Shown piece after piece: positions 44,642 to 55,813 of a DNA stretch of 64,000 nucleotides. A program made the position numbers and the translations under genes. Each line of letters begins with the position of its first letter. The first letter of the stretch is position 1. Below the pieces are notes generated by a model. It was not told the DNA's origin. It was given only the letters and a program-made list of their open reading frames with translations, and made no database searches. The DNA is from Pyrus communis (Eukaryota; Streptophyta; Magnoliopsida; Rosales; Rosaceae), in contig NC_084803.1 in assembly GCF_963583255.1 (NCBI RefSeq), positions 8,422,238 through 8,486,237 on the forward strand. Direction: 5' to 3'.

Positions 44642-47244
44642 TGTCACATCCCGACCCGGGCGAGACCACTTCCCGGGCCCGACTCCACCGTAGCACGATA
44701 TTGTCCGCTTTGGGCTTACCATTCTCTCACAGTTTTGTTTTTGGGAACTCACGAGCAACTTCCCAGTGGGTCACCCATCCTGGGAGTGCTCTAGCCCCAT
44801 TCTCGCTTAACTTCGGAGTTCCTACGGAACCCGAAGCCAGTGAGCTCCCAAAAGGCCTCGTGCTAGGTAGGGATTGGAATATACATATAAGGATCACCCC
44901 CTGGGCGATGTGGGATGTCACAATCCACCCCCCTTAGGGGCCCGACGTCCTCGTCGGCACATTTCCGGCCAGGGTTAGGCTCTGATACCAAATTGTCACA
45001 TCCCGACTCGGGCGAGACCACTTCCCGGGCCCGACTCGGGCGAGACCACTTCCCGGGCCCGACTCCACCGTAGCACGATATTGTCCGCTTTGGGCTTACC
45101 ATTCCCTCACGGTTTTGTTTTTGGGAACTCACGAGCAACTTCCCAGTGGGTCACCCATCATGGGATTGCTCTAGCCCCCTTCTCGCTTAACTTCGGAGTT
45201 CCAACGGAACCCGAAGCCAGTGAGCTCCCAAAAGGCCTCGTGCTAGGTAAGGATGGGAATATACATTTAAGGATCACTCCCCTGGGCGATGTGGGATGTC
45301 ACAATCCACCCCCCTTAGGGGCCCGACGTCCTCGTCGGCACACCATGGCTAGGGTTAGGCTCTGATACCAAATTGTCACATCCCGGCCCGGGTTGGACTA
45401 CTTCCCGGACCCGCTCCACCACCGTAGCACGATATTGTCCGCTTTGGGCTTACCATTCCCTCACGGTTTTGTTTTTGGGAACTCACGAGCAACTTCCCAG
45501 TGGGTCACCCATCATGGGAGTGCTCTAGCCCCCTTCTCGCTTAACTTCGGAGTTTCTACGGAACCCGAAGCCAGTGAGCTCCCAAAAGGCCTCGTGCTAG
45601 GTAGAGATGGGAATATACATTTAAGGATCACTCCCCTAGGCGATGTGGGATATCACAAATTGTCACATCCCGGGCCCGACTCCACCGTAGCACGATATTG
45701 TCCGCTTTGGGCTTACCATTCCCTCACGGTTTTGTTTTTTGGAACTCACGAGCAACTTCCCAGTGGGTCACCCATCATGGGATTGCTCTAGCCCCCTTCT
45801 CGCTTAACTTCGGAGTTCCAACGGAACCCGAAGCCAGTGAGCTCCCAAAAGGCCTCGTGCTAGGTAAGGATGGGAATATACATTTAAGGATCACTCCCCT
45901 GGGCGATGTGGGATGTCACAATCCACCCCCCTTAGGGGCCCGACGTCCTCGTCGGCACACCATGGCTAGGGTTAGGCTCTGATACCAAATTGTCACATCC
46001 CGGCCCGGGTTGGACTACTTCCCGGACCCGCTCCACCACCGTAGCACGATATTGTCCGCTTTGGGCTTACCATTCCCTCACGGTTTTGTTTTTGGGAACT
46101 CACGAGCAACTTCCCAGTGGGTCACCCATCATGGGAGTGCTCTAGCCCCCTTCTCGCTTAACTTCGGAGTTTCTACGGAACCCGAAGCCAGTGAGCTCCC
46201 AAAAGGCCTCGTGCTAGGTAGAGATGGGAATATACATTTAAGGATCACTCCCCTAGGCGATGTGGGATATCACAAATTGTCACATCCCGGGCCCGACTCC
46301 ACCGTAGCACGATATTGTCCGCTTTGGGCTTACCATTCCCTCACGGTTTTGTTTTTTGGAACTCACGAGCAACTTCCCAGTGGGTCACCCATCATGGGAT
46401 TGCTCTAGCCCCATTCTCGGTTAACTTCGGAGTTCCAACGGAACCCGAAGCCAGTGAGCTCCCAAAAGGCCTCGTGCTAGGTAAGGATGAGAATATACAT
46501 TTAAGGATCACTCCCCTGGGCGAGGTGGGATGTCACAATCCACCCCCCTTAGGGGCCCGACGTCCTCGTCGGCACACCATGGCCAGGGTTAGGCTCTGAT
46601 ACCAAATTGTCACATCCCGGCCCGGGTTGGACTACTTCTCGGACCCGTTCCACCACCGTAGCACGATATTGTCCGCTTTGGGCTTACCATTCCCTCACGG
46701 TTTTGTTTTTGGGAACTCACGAGCAACTTCCCAGTGGGTCACCCATCATGGGAGTGCTCTAGCCCCCTTCTCGCTTAACTTCGGAGTTCCTACGGAACCC
46801 GAAGCCAGTGAGCTCCCAAAAGGCCTCGTGCTAGGTAAAGATGGGAATATACATTTAAGGATCACTCCCCTAGGCGATGTGGGATATCACAATCCACCCC
46901 CCTTAGGGGCCCGACGTCCTCGTCGGCACATTTCCGGCCAGGGATTGGCTCTGATACCAATTTGTCACATCCCGGCCCGGGGTGGATCACTTCCCGGGCC
47001 CAACTCCACCGTAGCACGATATTGTCCGCTTTGGGCTTACCATTCCCTCACGGTTTTGTTTTTGGGAACTCACGAGCAACTTCCCAGTGGGTCACCCATC
47101 ATGGGATTGCTCTAGCCCCCTTCTTGCTTAACTTCGGAGTTCCAATGGAACCCGAAGCCAGTGAGCTCCCAAAAGGCCTCGTGCTAGGTAAGGATGGGAA
47201 TATACATTTAAGGATCACTCCCCTGGGCGATGTGGGATGTCACA
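44642..47244 (-). mobile_element. Cassandra TRIM multimer: eight LTRs, five internal regions
   Basis: LTRs: 44642-44922, 44994-45303, 45374-45657, 45661-45920, 45991-46274, 46278-46537, 46608-46891 and 46963-47244. Internal regions of 70-71 bases follow LTRs 1, 2, 4, 6 and 7. LTRs 3/4 and 5/6 are separated only by AAT, the last three internal bases. On the minus strand each internal region starts with a primer site, TGGTATCAGAGCC in most. LTRs carry the 5S rRNA-like core; in LTR 1 it is at 44820-44804 (AACTCCGAAGTTAAGCG), with the box C-like ATGGGTGACCCACTGGGAAG near 44778-44759. LTR 2 has an internal ~28-base duplication; LTRs 4 and 6 lack about 22 bases near one end. CTCTT flanks the whole array (44637-44641 and 47245-47249). 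The reading frames across it are not genes. Confidence 0.92.
45374..46607 (-). repeat. 617-base Cassandra unit in perfect-length tandem duplication
   Basis: 45374-45990 and 45991-46607 are each 617 bases: LTR, AAT, short LTR, internal region. They differ at only a few positions (for example CTCGCTTAAC/CTCGGTTAAC, GATGTGGG/GAGGTGGG, GGCTAGG/GGCCAGG). This marks the latest expansion of the array. Confidence 0.9.
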
Positions 47245-50200
47245 CTCTTATAGACTAGTTTGATGATATATAATATTAGAATAGAAAAAAATTTAGTATT
47301 CAAATTATTCGGGCAAGTTTGATGAGATATAATGTTGCGACTTCCTTGGTTAGCCCCCTTTTTTTCGTTGATTTTAATATCTATCTGATTCTCGAGCATT
47401 GTTTTATGTTTGTGTTTGGACCCAAAATTACATCATTGGGTCATGCAATCAAAGCTGTTGAATGGGCGTAGCTCCCAACCGTTGGATGAAAAAGTAAAGA
47501 TATTTTTGTTATTATTAAAGAATAATATTATGGTTTTTATCATAATTATCTTTTAATAATAATTTATCTTGACATTTTCTTATGAAAGAGAAAATATATC
47601 TCCAAGCTGGAAATAGACGGTGCAATTCAAATTGATTTGGATGTTTGGCGTGGGGATGTGTGGTTTGGATCAGTTTTTGGTTGACAAATATGCATGCATA
47701 CGATAAGGGTGAAGTAAAAATGGTGATGTGCTTGAAAGTTGATTCTACACGTGATGGTGATAGGATGGCAACAATTATCTTGTTGATTATGCTAAATGAT
47801 TTAGCATATTGGTATAAGCTTTTGCATCGTTAGGCCAGCATGTGGTTGTTCTTGGAGCCTGATTCACTCAACATGGATATTTGGAATAATTAGCAATAAG
47901 AAGTCTAAGTAGGCTTAGGCTTTTGAGAGTTTGAGTCTCGGTTGGTTTCTATAAAATCATCAAGGCCACGCCAAGCGGGATTGTGCATATTTGAAAGAAT
48001 ATTCCTATTATTTAGTAACTTACGATGGCAATCATAGGGCTACTGGTTAATTATAAATACAGAGGCAGTGACAACATTCAGGACTCTCTCAAATTTAACA
48101 CACAAACTGTCCTACGCAAACTCTCGTTCTATGCGAAACCTCTCAACAACCTTGAGATTTTTATTTTCTTTTTTCTCGCCAACACATGTTCATTTTGGAT
48201 AAATAGCACTGGAGTCATAGAATCAGCAGATCAATGAGCACCTTTAGTTTGGATAAACAGCACTACTTCGAGACCGACTAATTATTTATCTAAGTCTCGG
48301 TCGACAAGGATTTTCAAGTCCTTGTTGGTAGAGGTCATCTCATCAGCATTCTTGGCGAAGTGAGGTGTTACAGGGTACTACATTCGGCACATGGAAAGCC
48401 GAATTTGATATTGAACTTCACAGAACTAGCAGCCTTATCTTCATGCTCTAGAACCTAAAGGCAGGATGTGTTCCTTCCTCGGCTGTAGTCGCAAGATCAA
48501 TAAGTTAGCAGCGCGCCCAATGCCACATCAACATATTTTACTCCCTGGCCAAGCTCGGCTGACGAGTTGGCACGTCCCTCACACAACTGAAAATGGTAAA
48601 CCCAAACCTATTAACGGAGTCGTTGAAAGATAGCAGTTGTCTTCAGTGTCTACAGCTCTGTTGTTAGCAGTTGGGAAACTTGATATAAGTCCAATTTTTT
48701 GAGCCAATAGTAGGAATAGTCCAGTTTATTAAAATAAGTCCAATTTGTTATATTTAATTATTTAATTATCAATAGTTATCTGTTCAATAATAAGATTTAT
48801 TATAAAAATCAAATTTCTTCCCAATTATCTCTTTGCTTATTTCTTTTTATTTATCTTTTTGTTATTTCTCGTTCTTCCTCCTGCTTTAAACCCCATTTAT
48901 AGATTTTATTTTTAATTTTTATAATCAACCTATATCACAGGTTAATTATATTTATCTACCTATATGACATATTCTTTTTTTATAATCAACCTGTCACAGA
49001 TTAATGTGTCTTACTTGTATGTATGTTATGTTTTTTCTACCTTTTAATTAGGTTTCATATCTCACGTATATGTATTATATACATTCATATATTTGTTACT
49101 TGAGTTAGGGTAGAATGCTTTGCAGATAAATTTATGTTCGTATATTAGTTTTTTTGTTATAAGATATTAAATATTTTTTTTTGGAGTTGGAAAATGCATA
49201 TAATATTAGAAGATTTTAATTGATTTTTAATATTTTTAGAAAATATAAAATGAGTATAAAAGAAATAAAAACATATAATTAGATAACTGGACTCACTCCT
49301 AAAAACACTTTACGTTTTTGGACCTGGATCTAAAAGCCCTTGAATCTTTGGGAGCTGGGTTGTTTCTAACCTAACACCAAACTTTATAAATTCAAGTTTT
49401 CATAAACTGATTAAAATACTAAAAAGCACTAAAAATTAAAGAAAATAAGAACCATACACCATCACTCGATAGCTTAACACTTCTCTATAACTCAAGACCA
49501 AACTTAACACATTCAACTTTCCGTAACTAATTAAAATACTAAAAATTAAAGAAATAAAGATAACCATCGACTGCAACTACACAACCACACAACCCTATTG
49601 CCGCCAACCATTGCAACCACACCAGTGACACCACCCCATAGGAGATGCCGCTCCTCACAGTCGGCGAAGCTTTCTTCCCTTTTATTTCTCTCTCGATAAC
49701 TTAGCACTTCTCTATTAACTTAACCTTTTTATGTATGCTTAATCTCTACACCATGAATTTTATGATTTGTGGAGCAACTTCCTTCCGTTGGGGTTGAAAT
49801 GAATTTATAGATTATTTTTGAGAGCAACTTCGTGGATCATGGTTAAAGTTAAAGTTAACTTTTAAGTTAACTTTCAGATTCAAGTAAGTTTTTTTTTTTT
49901 TTGGTTCAAATGGTTCAAATAAGTTGACGTTGCACTCGCTGTACATTGATGCGGGCAAATTATTGAATTGACCACAACTATGGTGAATACGTAATATCAA
50001 TGTTGAATTTAATAACATCAAATTCATTTGGGCTTAAAGCTTATTTCTAATAACTGATATAACATTATGTCAAGTGTCACTACAAGGAGGAATGAGTTAG
50101 TTGAGGATTGTAGACTGTAGTTAGTTAGAAGGGTATACTAGGAATTGTCTTAAGTAATGAGCTGTTATAAATAGCATTGTGAAGAATCATTTAGTATGGT

Positions 50201-50578
50201 TTTTGTAATAGCATCTACTCTGAGAAAGACATTCAGCTTCATTTCTTCCTCTCTCTCTCGAATCATACTTGAAGCATTTTCTTAGTTTCATTTGACAATG
50301 TTATGAATTTCAACGTCGACTAAATTCGATCTCGAATCTCGGTCTAAACCTCCAACTCAAATGATCACATACATCTGTAGGCGGGTACCGTATCTCTTTT
50401 ATTATCTTGATTCAACTAACATTATAATCTTGGGTCAATTTGAGATCTTATGTAACAAAAAAGAAAGAAAAAAAGAGAGAAGTAATAAAAGTTTCAACTA
50501 GACAAATGGAAACAGGAGGAAGCCCCTTTTCAATTTATTCATCCAATCACTTATTCATCCAAAGTCTTATTGTTTCAA
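47245..50578. other. Gene-poor AT-rich stretch
   Basis: No gene is recognised over 3.3 kb. Sequence at 48230-48660 has mixed composition and might be retroelement-derived. 50040-50340 looks LTR-like (TTATAAATAGCA followed by a CT-rich leader) but lacks defined ends. 50440-50578 is the conserved 3' flank of the S-protein homologue. Confidence 0.4.
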
Positions 50579-50995
50579 TCACTTCAGCCAAATGTACACA
50601 AGATCCCATCGATCCTCGATCTCATCGTAAGAAAATGCTCCGGTTTGTTTAATTCTCCACCAACACTTAGATGCGCATCGATTATCATCTCGTTGAGCTT
50701 TGTACACCTCAAAGCTTCCGTAGACATTTTGCCACCACATGTAGCAATAGAATAGTGTGTTTGGGAAGAGAGCATTGGACTTGAATACCCAATGGAAGTT
50801 GCTCTGAAACGAGAGATCGTGTTTGCCAAGATCGTCGTCATTGGATTTGCAATGAAGGGTGAGGACGATCCCTGGTCCCAAATTATTAGTTATGTTCACG
50901 ACTCGTGTTTCACCAGTGTCGACAGCTAAACTGCATTTTGATAGCAGCGTGAGCAGTGATAAGATCGTAAGCAATGCTACTGATACTTTAGCCAT
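50579..50995 (-). CDS. S-protein homologue (plant self-incompatibility S1 family)
   Basis: Intact single-exon gene of 138 residues. The start ATG at 50995 gives MAKVSVALLTILSLLTLLSK, a good signal peptide; an in-frame extension to 51064 would hide it. The mature part has the S1-family pattern: RVVNITNNLGPGIVLTLHCK, NDDDLGKHDLSF, WVFKSNALFPNTLFYCYM, RCASKCWWRIKQTGAF, with four cysteines. The founding Papaver S protein acts in pollen rejection, but most homologues have no known role, so none is claimed. It is the close paralogue of the gene at 30940-31341, including the 3' flank, and shows what the 5' end of that copy should look like. Confidence 0.88.
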   Translation of the reverse strand: MAKVSVALLTILSLLTLLSKCSLAVDTGETRVVNITNNLGPGIVLTLHCKSNDDDLGKHDLSFQSNFHWVFKSNALFPNTLFYCYMWWQNVYGSFEVYKAQRDDNRCASKCWWRIKQTGAFSYDEIEDRWDLVYIWLK

Positions 50996-51975
50996 TGCTT
51001 TTGGACGTATATATCCTGATGATTCATCCTTTATATATTCGATCAAGGAAACGTTAATTAGCAAAAAGAATAAATCATGCAGAAATGAATTTTTCTAGAA
51101 AATCAGATGTATACATCACGCATACTCTTTTTTTCTAATTTATTGAATTAATTGCAAAGGTTAGTTCCCTTCTCATTGTAGTCCATGCTCGAATTTCAAA
51201 TGACTAGATAGAATTATTATTTATTAACCGTAATTAAAATATTTACAAGATTGTCCATATTTATTATCAGTGAATTTTTCTTGAAAAGTAGATGTATACA
51301 TTTTTCTTTTCTTTCTAATTTATTGAATTAATTTCAAAGATTAATTCCTTTCTAGTAGTGGTCCATGCTGAATTTCAAATGGTTGGATAGAATAAACAAC
51401 AATAATTATTATTTATTATCAGTGATTAAAATATCTACGAGATTGTCGATATTTAGGTAGAAATATCTAGAAAATCAAGAATCGATATGGAATTGGGGAG
51501 TGAAATGCAAACTTTACTACATACCAGCGAATATAGAAAAATCAATAAATATCAACAATATATATATATATATCAATTCACTAATTGCATATCTCAATGC
51601 GTTTATATACGCTCTAATTCCAAATATCCACAATTTTCTTGAAAGCTAACCAATATCAATATCGATATATACATTTATATTCCATAAATTTGTATATCGA
51701 TATTTCCAGTTATATCGATGTTATTACCTGAAAATGTATTACTAACTAAAACTTTACTATTCATTTTATGATTGTTATTTCCATCTATATTCTTAAAATT
51801 TTACTATTCATTTTCCCGATATCATTTGATATACTTGACCACTCTAGTCTTGTTCTATGGATAAATTCAAATTCAAGTTAAAAACCATGAATCCTACTAC
51901 TCGGCTACTTTAGAATAGAAAATAATATGCATATAAAATTCCCGACTCGTTATGGTCCAATCGTCATTCTACATA
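50996..51975. other. Upstream flank of the S-protein homologue
   Basis: AT-rich. A ~190-base stretch is imperfectly repeated (AGATGTATACAT...TTCTAATTTATTGAATTAATT near 51100 and 51290, each followed by GTCCATGCT and ATTTCAAATG). No gene is seen. Confidence 0.5.
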
Positions 51976-52006
51976 CTAGCTTTCATGCACGCGCTAGTGC
52001 GTGCAT
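51976..52006 (-). mobile_element. Helitron-like 3' terminus
   Basis: Minus strand: a perfect 8-bp hairpin, ATGCACGC-loop-GCGTGCAT (52006-51985), then a short spacer and CTAG (51979-51976) before T. The body would extend to higher coordinates and may include the 236-base tandem repeats there. The 5' end was not found. Confidence 0.5.
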
Positions 52007-52211
52007 AAGATATTTTTTGAATCACGATGTGCTATTCGCGTCTTACATGTTTTAAATATATTTATATGTGTAAATTGACAAAAGAAAAGTCAAATATTTG
52101 AAGTAAATGAATAATTTTAGATCATGCTAGAAGAAACCCCTAATAAACCAATTAAAACAGCTGAATTCACATAATAAAATTGGTCTCTATAGAATTTACA
52201 TTAAGATTATA

Positions 52212-52718
52212 GAAAATAATATTTAATAAACAATTGATTGAATCATATTATTGCTAGCATATTGTGAGGCTAAGCCCACCCCCTTCCCCCTTAGTGTAGA
52301 TAATATCGTTTATTTTAAAAAAAATCATTTGACAATTAATTTAATCACATTATTATCCGTGTGCGAAAAATCTTTTTTTTTATTTTTTTATTTTTAATAA
52401 TCGGCATTACAAGGCTCTTAAGATGTTTTGAACATGTTTAAAAATAAAGAAAATAATATTTAATAAATAACTGATTGAATCACATTATTGCTAATACATT
52501 GTGAGCTAAGCCCACCCCTCCCCCTTAGTATAGATAATATCGTTTGTTAAAAAAAAAAAAAAACAAACAATCATTTGACAACTTATTTAATCACATTATT
52601 ATCTGCGTACGAAAAACTTTTTTTTATAATCGGCATTACACGCCTCTTAAGATATTTTGAACTTATTTAAAAATAGAGAAATTGAATCATATTATTGCTA
52701 GCTTATTGTGAGGTATAA
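52212..52718. repeat. ~236-base tandem repeat, about 2.2 copies
   Basis: AGAAAATAATATTTAATAAA begins copies at 52212 and 52448, and a third, partial copy starts near 52675. Shared landmarks are TTGTGAG(G)CTAAGCCCACCCC, TAGATAATATCGTTT, CGAAAAA(T)CTTTTTTT and ATAATCGGCATTACA. It is AT-rich and non-coding. Confidence 0.8.
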
Positions 52719-54546
52719 TTAAAAAAAAACACACACACACAAAAAAGTAAATTATTAAAAAAATACTATTAAAATAACGAAAATGCCCATGCCTTATTTG
52801 ATGCATTATTTTGGCATGCCTTTGAAGTTTTTTGCTTTGTGAGTATTTTTGTCCAAATATTTTTGTTGAAGCATGGAGACACGGTGTCACTGTTCACTGA
52901 CACCAAATCACTATTCACCTTTTCAATTTTCTTTATATATAAAATATAATATTCCAAAGATCACTTATAAATTTCCCATCCAATCCAATCCAAGAAAGAT
53001 ATCGTATTATGCATGATTCTTCACCCACCTCAATCTTGATGTGGATGGTCATTGAAGTAAGCTGCTGCTATGCGTCTGCTGCCAAATCCCTTCGTTTAGT
53101 TTTGTTTCGTCTCACCTCTCCGATTTAAAGATAAAAGCTTCAATCTTTTCATGCCAATTTTCGCTCTTCTTTGATTATCCTCTGTCTATTGCAACGTAGA
53201 AGTGGTTCTCAATTTCCACATATTAGCCTTTAGCTATGCTTAGTGGCATTGTCTATTTATTCTAGCTACTTCCCTAAATCATCCCATGGTGTATTTATTC
53301 TAGCTGACACCGGTTTTACGATCATGTCGTATTTATGCCTTGACAAAGGAAAACAATGTTTGAGTGGACGGGTCCAAGTTCAAGCCCATCTGTTGTTTCG
53401 TTCTTTGCTTATTTTGTACTATCATTGTGGTGCCTGATGAGCTAAGAAACTTCAGCTCGGGCCTCGCCATTTACTTGTGTCAGTCCGGTGAATTCTGCAT
53501 CTCTTTGAGTATATTTATTGCGGAAGTTTGTTCAGTAATTCCCTGATGAAAGTTGACCTGGTGAGGCTGGTCTGTTCAAACTTCAAACACAATTTCGCAG
53601 GGCCTTGCAAAGGGATGATTATGGAGTAAAGGCAGCTCATATGGCGCTTAATTATTATATATGCAGGGTATATGTGTATTTATAAACTTTCTACTCGGAA
53701 TTCTTCCATTTTTTTAACACTACCAGAAGGGGCAGAGAGCAGAACGCACAGCAGACAATAAAAAACAACATAACATTACAAGTTAAAAACCTTGAGTCTA
53801 CTACTCGGCTACTTTAGAAAATAAATAACCTTTTGATTAAGTGTTGAGTGATGGCTTTGCACATCTGTGATTGCTCTACCCTCCCAAACCCTCCAATGCC
53901 TTCTCAGAGCAGCTTCTTTGCTTCTTCAATCTCATCATCCTCTAAAATGCCATTTGAGCAGGAGTTTCTCGCCATTTTCTTAAATGCCTTTTTGCCCAAC
54001 CTCCAGAACGCCATTTGAGTATCATATGCTATGCATGTTCCACAGTCTTGGCTCAAGCAATCTGGAAACGTAGTGTCAATGCAGGCTGGCTCTGCTGGCT
54101 TTTATAGGTAACAGAAACACGAGTTGCCCCTCGAACTCAAAAGCCTATATGATTAGGTTGGCAGACAGTCGTTAACTTCCTTTGGTTGGGCAGGCATTTT
54201 TCTGTTTTCTCTTTGCTCAAGTCTATCGCATTACACTGTTTGCACACGAAGTCCCGAATTCGATCCCCCTTTCACACTTGCATGTATTAACAAAAATTGT
54301 TAGCAGTAGATTTTCTAGTTAAACATATGGATTACTGCTACTATTTATTGTCATAAGATTCTCTAATTCTTCCACCCACATAGCTTTCCTGTTTGTATGA
54401 TCACAATTAAACCACGTCAATATTTTATATTATTATTTATTTTTGTCTTATTATCTCTATAAAAAAAACAATATAAAATGTTGACCATAATTACATAAAA
54501 CAGGAAGGCACTGAAAGCGGAGGGGCAGACAATCCTTATCCGTAGT
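52719..54546. other. Intergenic DNA, nothing recognised
   Basis: No protein match by eye. Short open frames at 53243-53546 overlap in two phases and have no recognisable motif. Confidence 0.4.
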
Positions 54547-55812
54547 TTTTTACCTCCCACAGTCAAAATCCTCCTTTAGTATTGTAACCTCCAGTACCAT
54601 AACAATAATGGTGGCTAGGGGCTAAAGAATAACAGAACGACGACATGTTTCATCTCGATCACCAAGTCCTGTAGGCTTGCCGTCAATCCAGAAACTACCA
54701 TACCATACAAGAACAATGACGAAAAATAGGATCATTTTCATATTACACAGTAAAAAAGATCACCTTAAAGTTCAACCTACTCCAAAACTTATTCGGTAGC
54801 ATGTCAACTTCACGTTCAAACCCAGCATCCATGCATAAGTTGTCATCCCTGTAAGCACGACAGTCACTATAGTGTTCATTAGCGCTCTAAATGGAGATAA
54901 CATATGTATTCAAAACCAATGAGAAGTCACGGTACTCCTCAGTGGTCACTTACTAAAATCACACAACAACAAAAGTAAGTTGTAAGATAAAGATAGAAAA
55001 TCATTTTGAAATTTAATTGTCTAATGTGTTTGTGTTTTCATTCGGGTGTGCAACATGTGTGAGTCAACAAAAAAAAAAAAATTTGCAAAAAGTCATCACG
55101 CTTACCATTTGTAAGTTGTAGTACACCGATAGGAACACTAAAGATTCGACTAACACTGGACCTCTCACCCAATATTTATTGTACTTCAATGGGTCGCCAT
55201 GGCTAGTAAAGGCATAGTGGGGCTATCAATCAGGATGACAACTGCACCTTCATTGATCACCATCAACACCAAACAGTTTTGCTTGGCTATACTTCTTACG
55301 AATATTGACATTCTCTGACATGTTCGACGAAAAAAGAGAAAAAACTAAGCTTAAATACTTTATTAAAAAAATCAGAAAAGTTGTAAATTACACTTGGCAG
55401 GTAGTTTGGACCATACCAGCCACACCGCAAGAAAAAGAACGTAAGGCTAGCTATCAACTACGAGACAACTGGAGAAACTAGTCAGCGTCAACCATAGTCT
55501 CGCAAATACAACAAGTTACCCCAAAAATGACACATTCAACGAAATGAATTTAATTATTGAAATACAATTTCTTTATTCTTCAATTTTAATTTCAGTAGGA
55601 TACTTAATCGAATATAACCAAACAGATTATCGAAGCTAAAAGATAACCCTTTGGAACGGGATGTCTTCGTTTGCTGGGAGTGCGGCCATAAACAGAATAA
55701 AGAAAGTTATTTTGTTTTTATAACATAAAAACATAGTGAACTACATATCAGCTCTGAACACTTTCTTAATATTAATTGAGTTGTCCCCAATAAGCACTTG
55801 TATCATAGATTC
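54547..55812 (-). pseudogene. WAT1-related pseudogene, left arm of inverted repeat
   Basis: All central exons of a WAT1-like gene are recognisable on the minus strand in order: exon 2 about 55812-55602, exon 3 55538-55417, exon 4 55322-55105, exon 5 54955-54785, exon 6 54707-54547. Similarity to the intact gene at 38489-41406 includes introns of similar size. Frameshifts, stops and small deletions occur throughout; exon 2, for example, has TAG where the intact gene has AAG, before TTCAC. Exon 1 and the last exon were not found. Confidence 0.82.
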
Positions 55813-55813
55813 A

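Noticed and set aside
44759..44820. A genuine 5S rRNA gene
   Set aside because: Only the internal control blocks match; the flanking 5S stem sequence is replaced by LTR sequence.
44642..47244. CRISPR-like regular repeats
   Set aside because: Repeats are ~280 bases with LTR ends and a primer site, in a plant nuclear genome.
44632..47258. Several near-identical 94-162-codon open frames on the plus strand
   Set aside because: They run antisense through Cassandra LTRs and internal regions; the repetition is that of the retroelement, and the translation includes 5S-rRNA-like sequence.
48230..48660. Retroelement gag remnant
   Set aside because: Composition differs from surroundings, but no protein block could be read in any frame.
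50040..50340. Solo LTR
   Set aside because: TATA-like box and CT-rich leader are suggestive, but no paired ends, primer site or target duplication could be defined.
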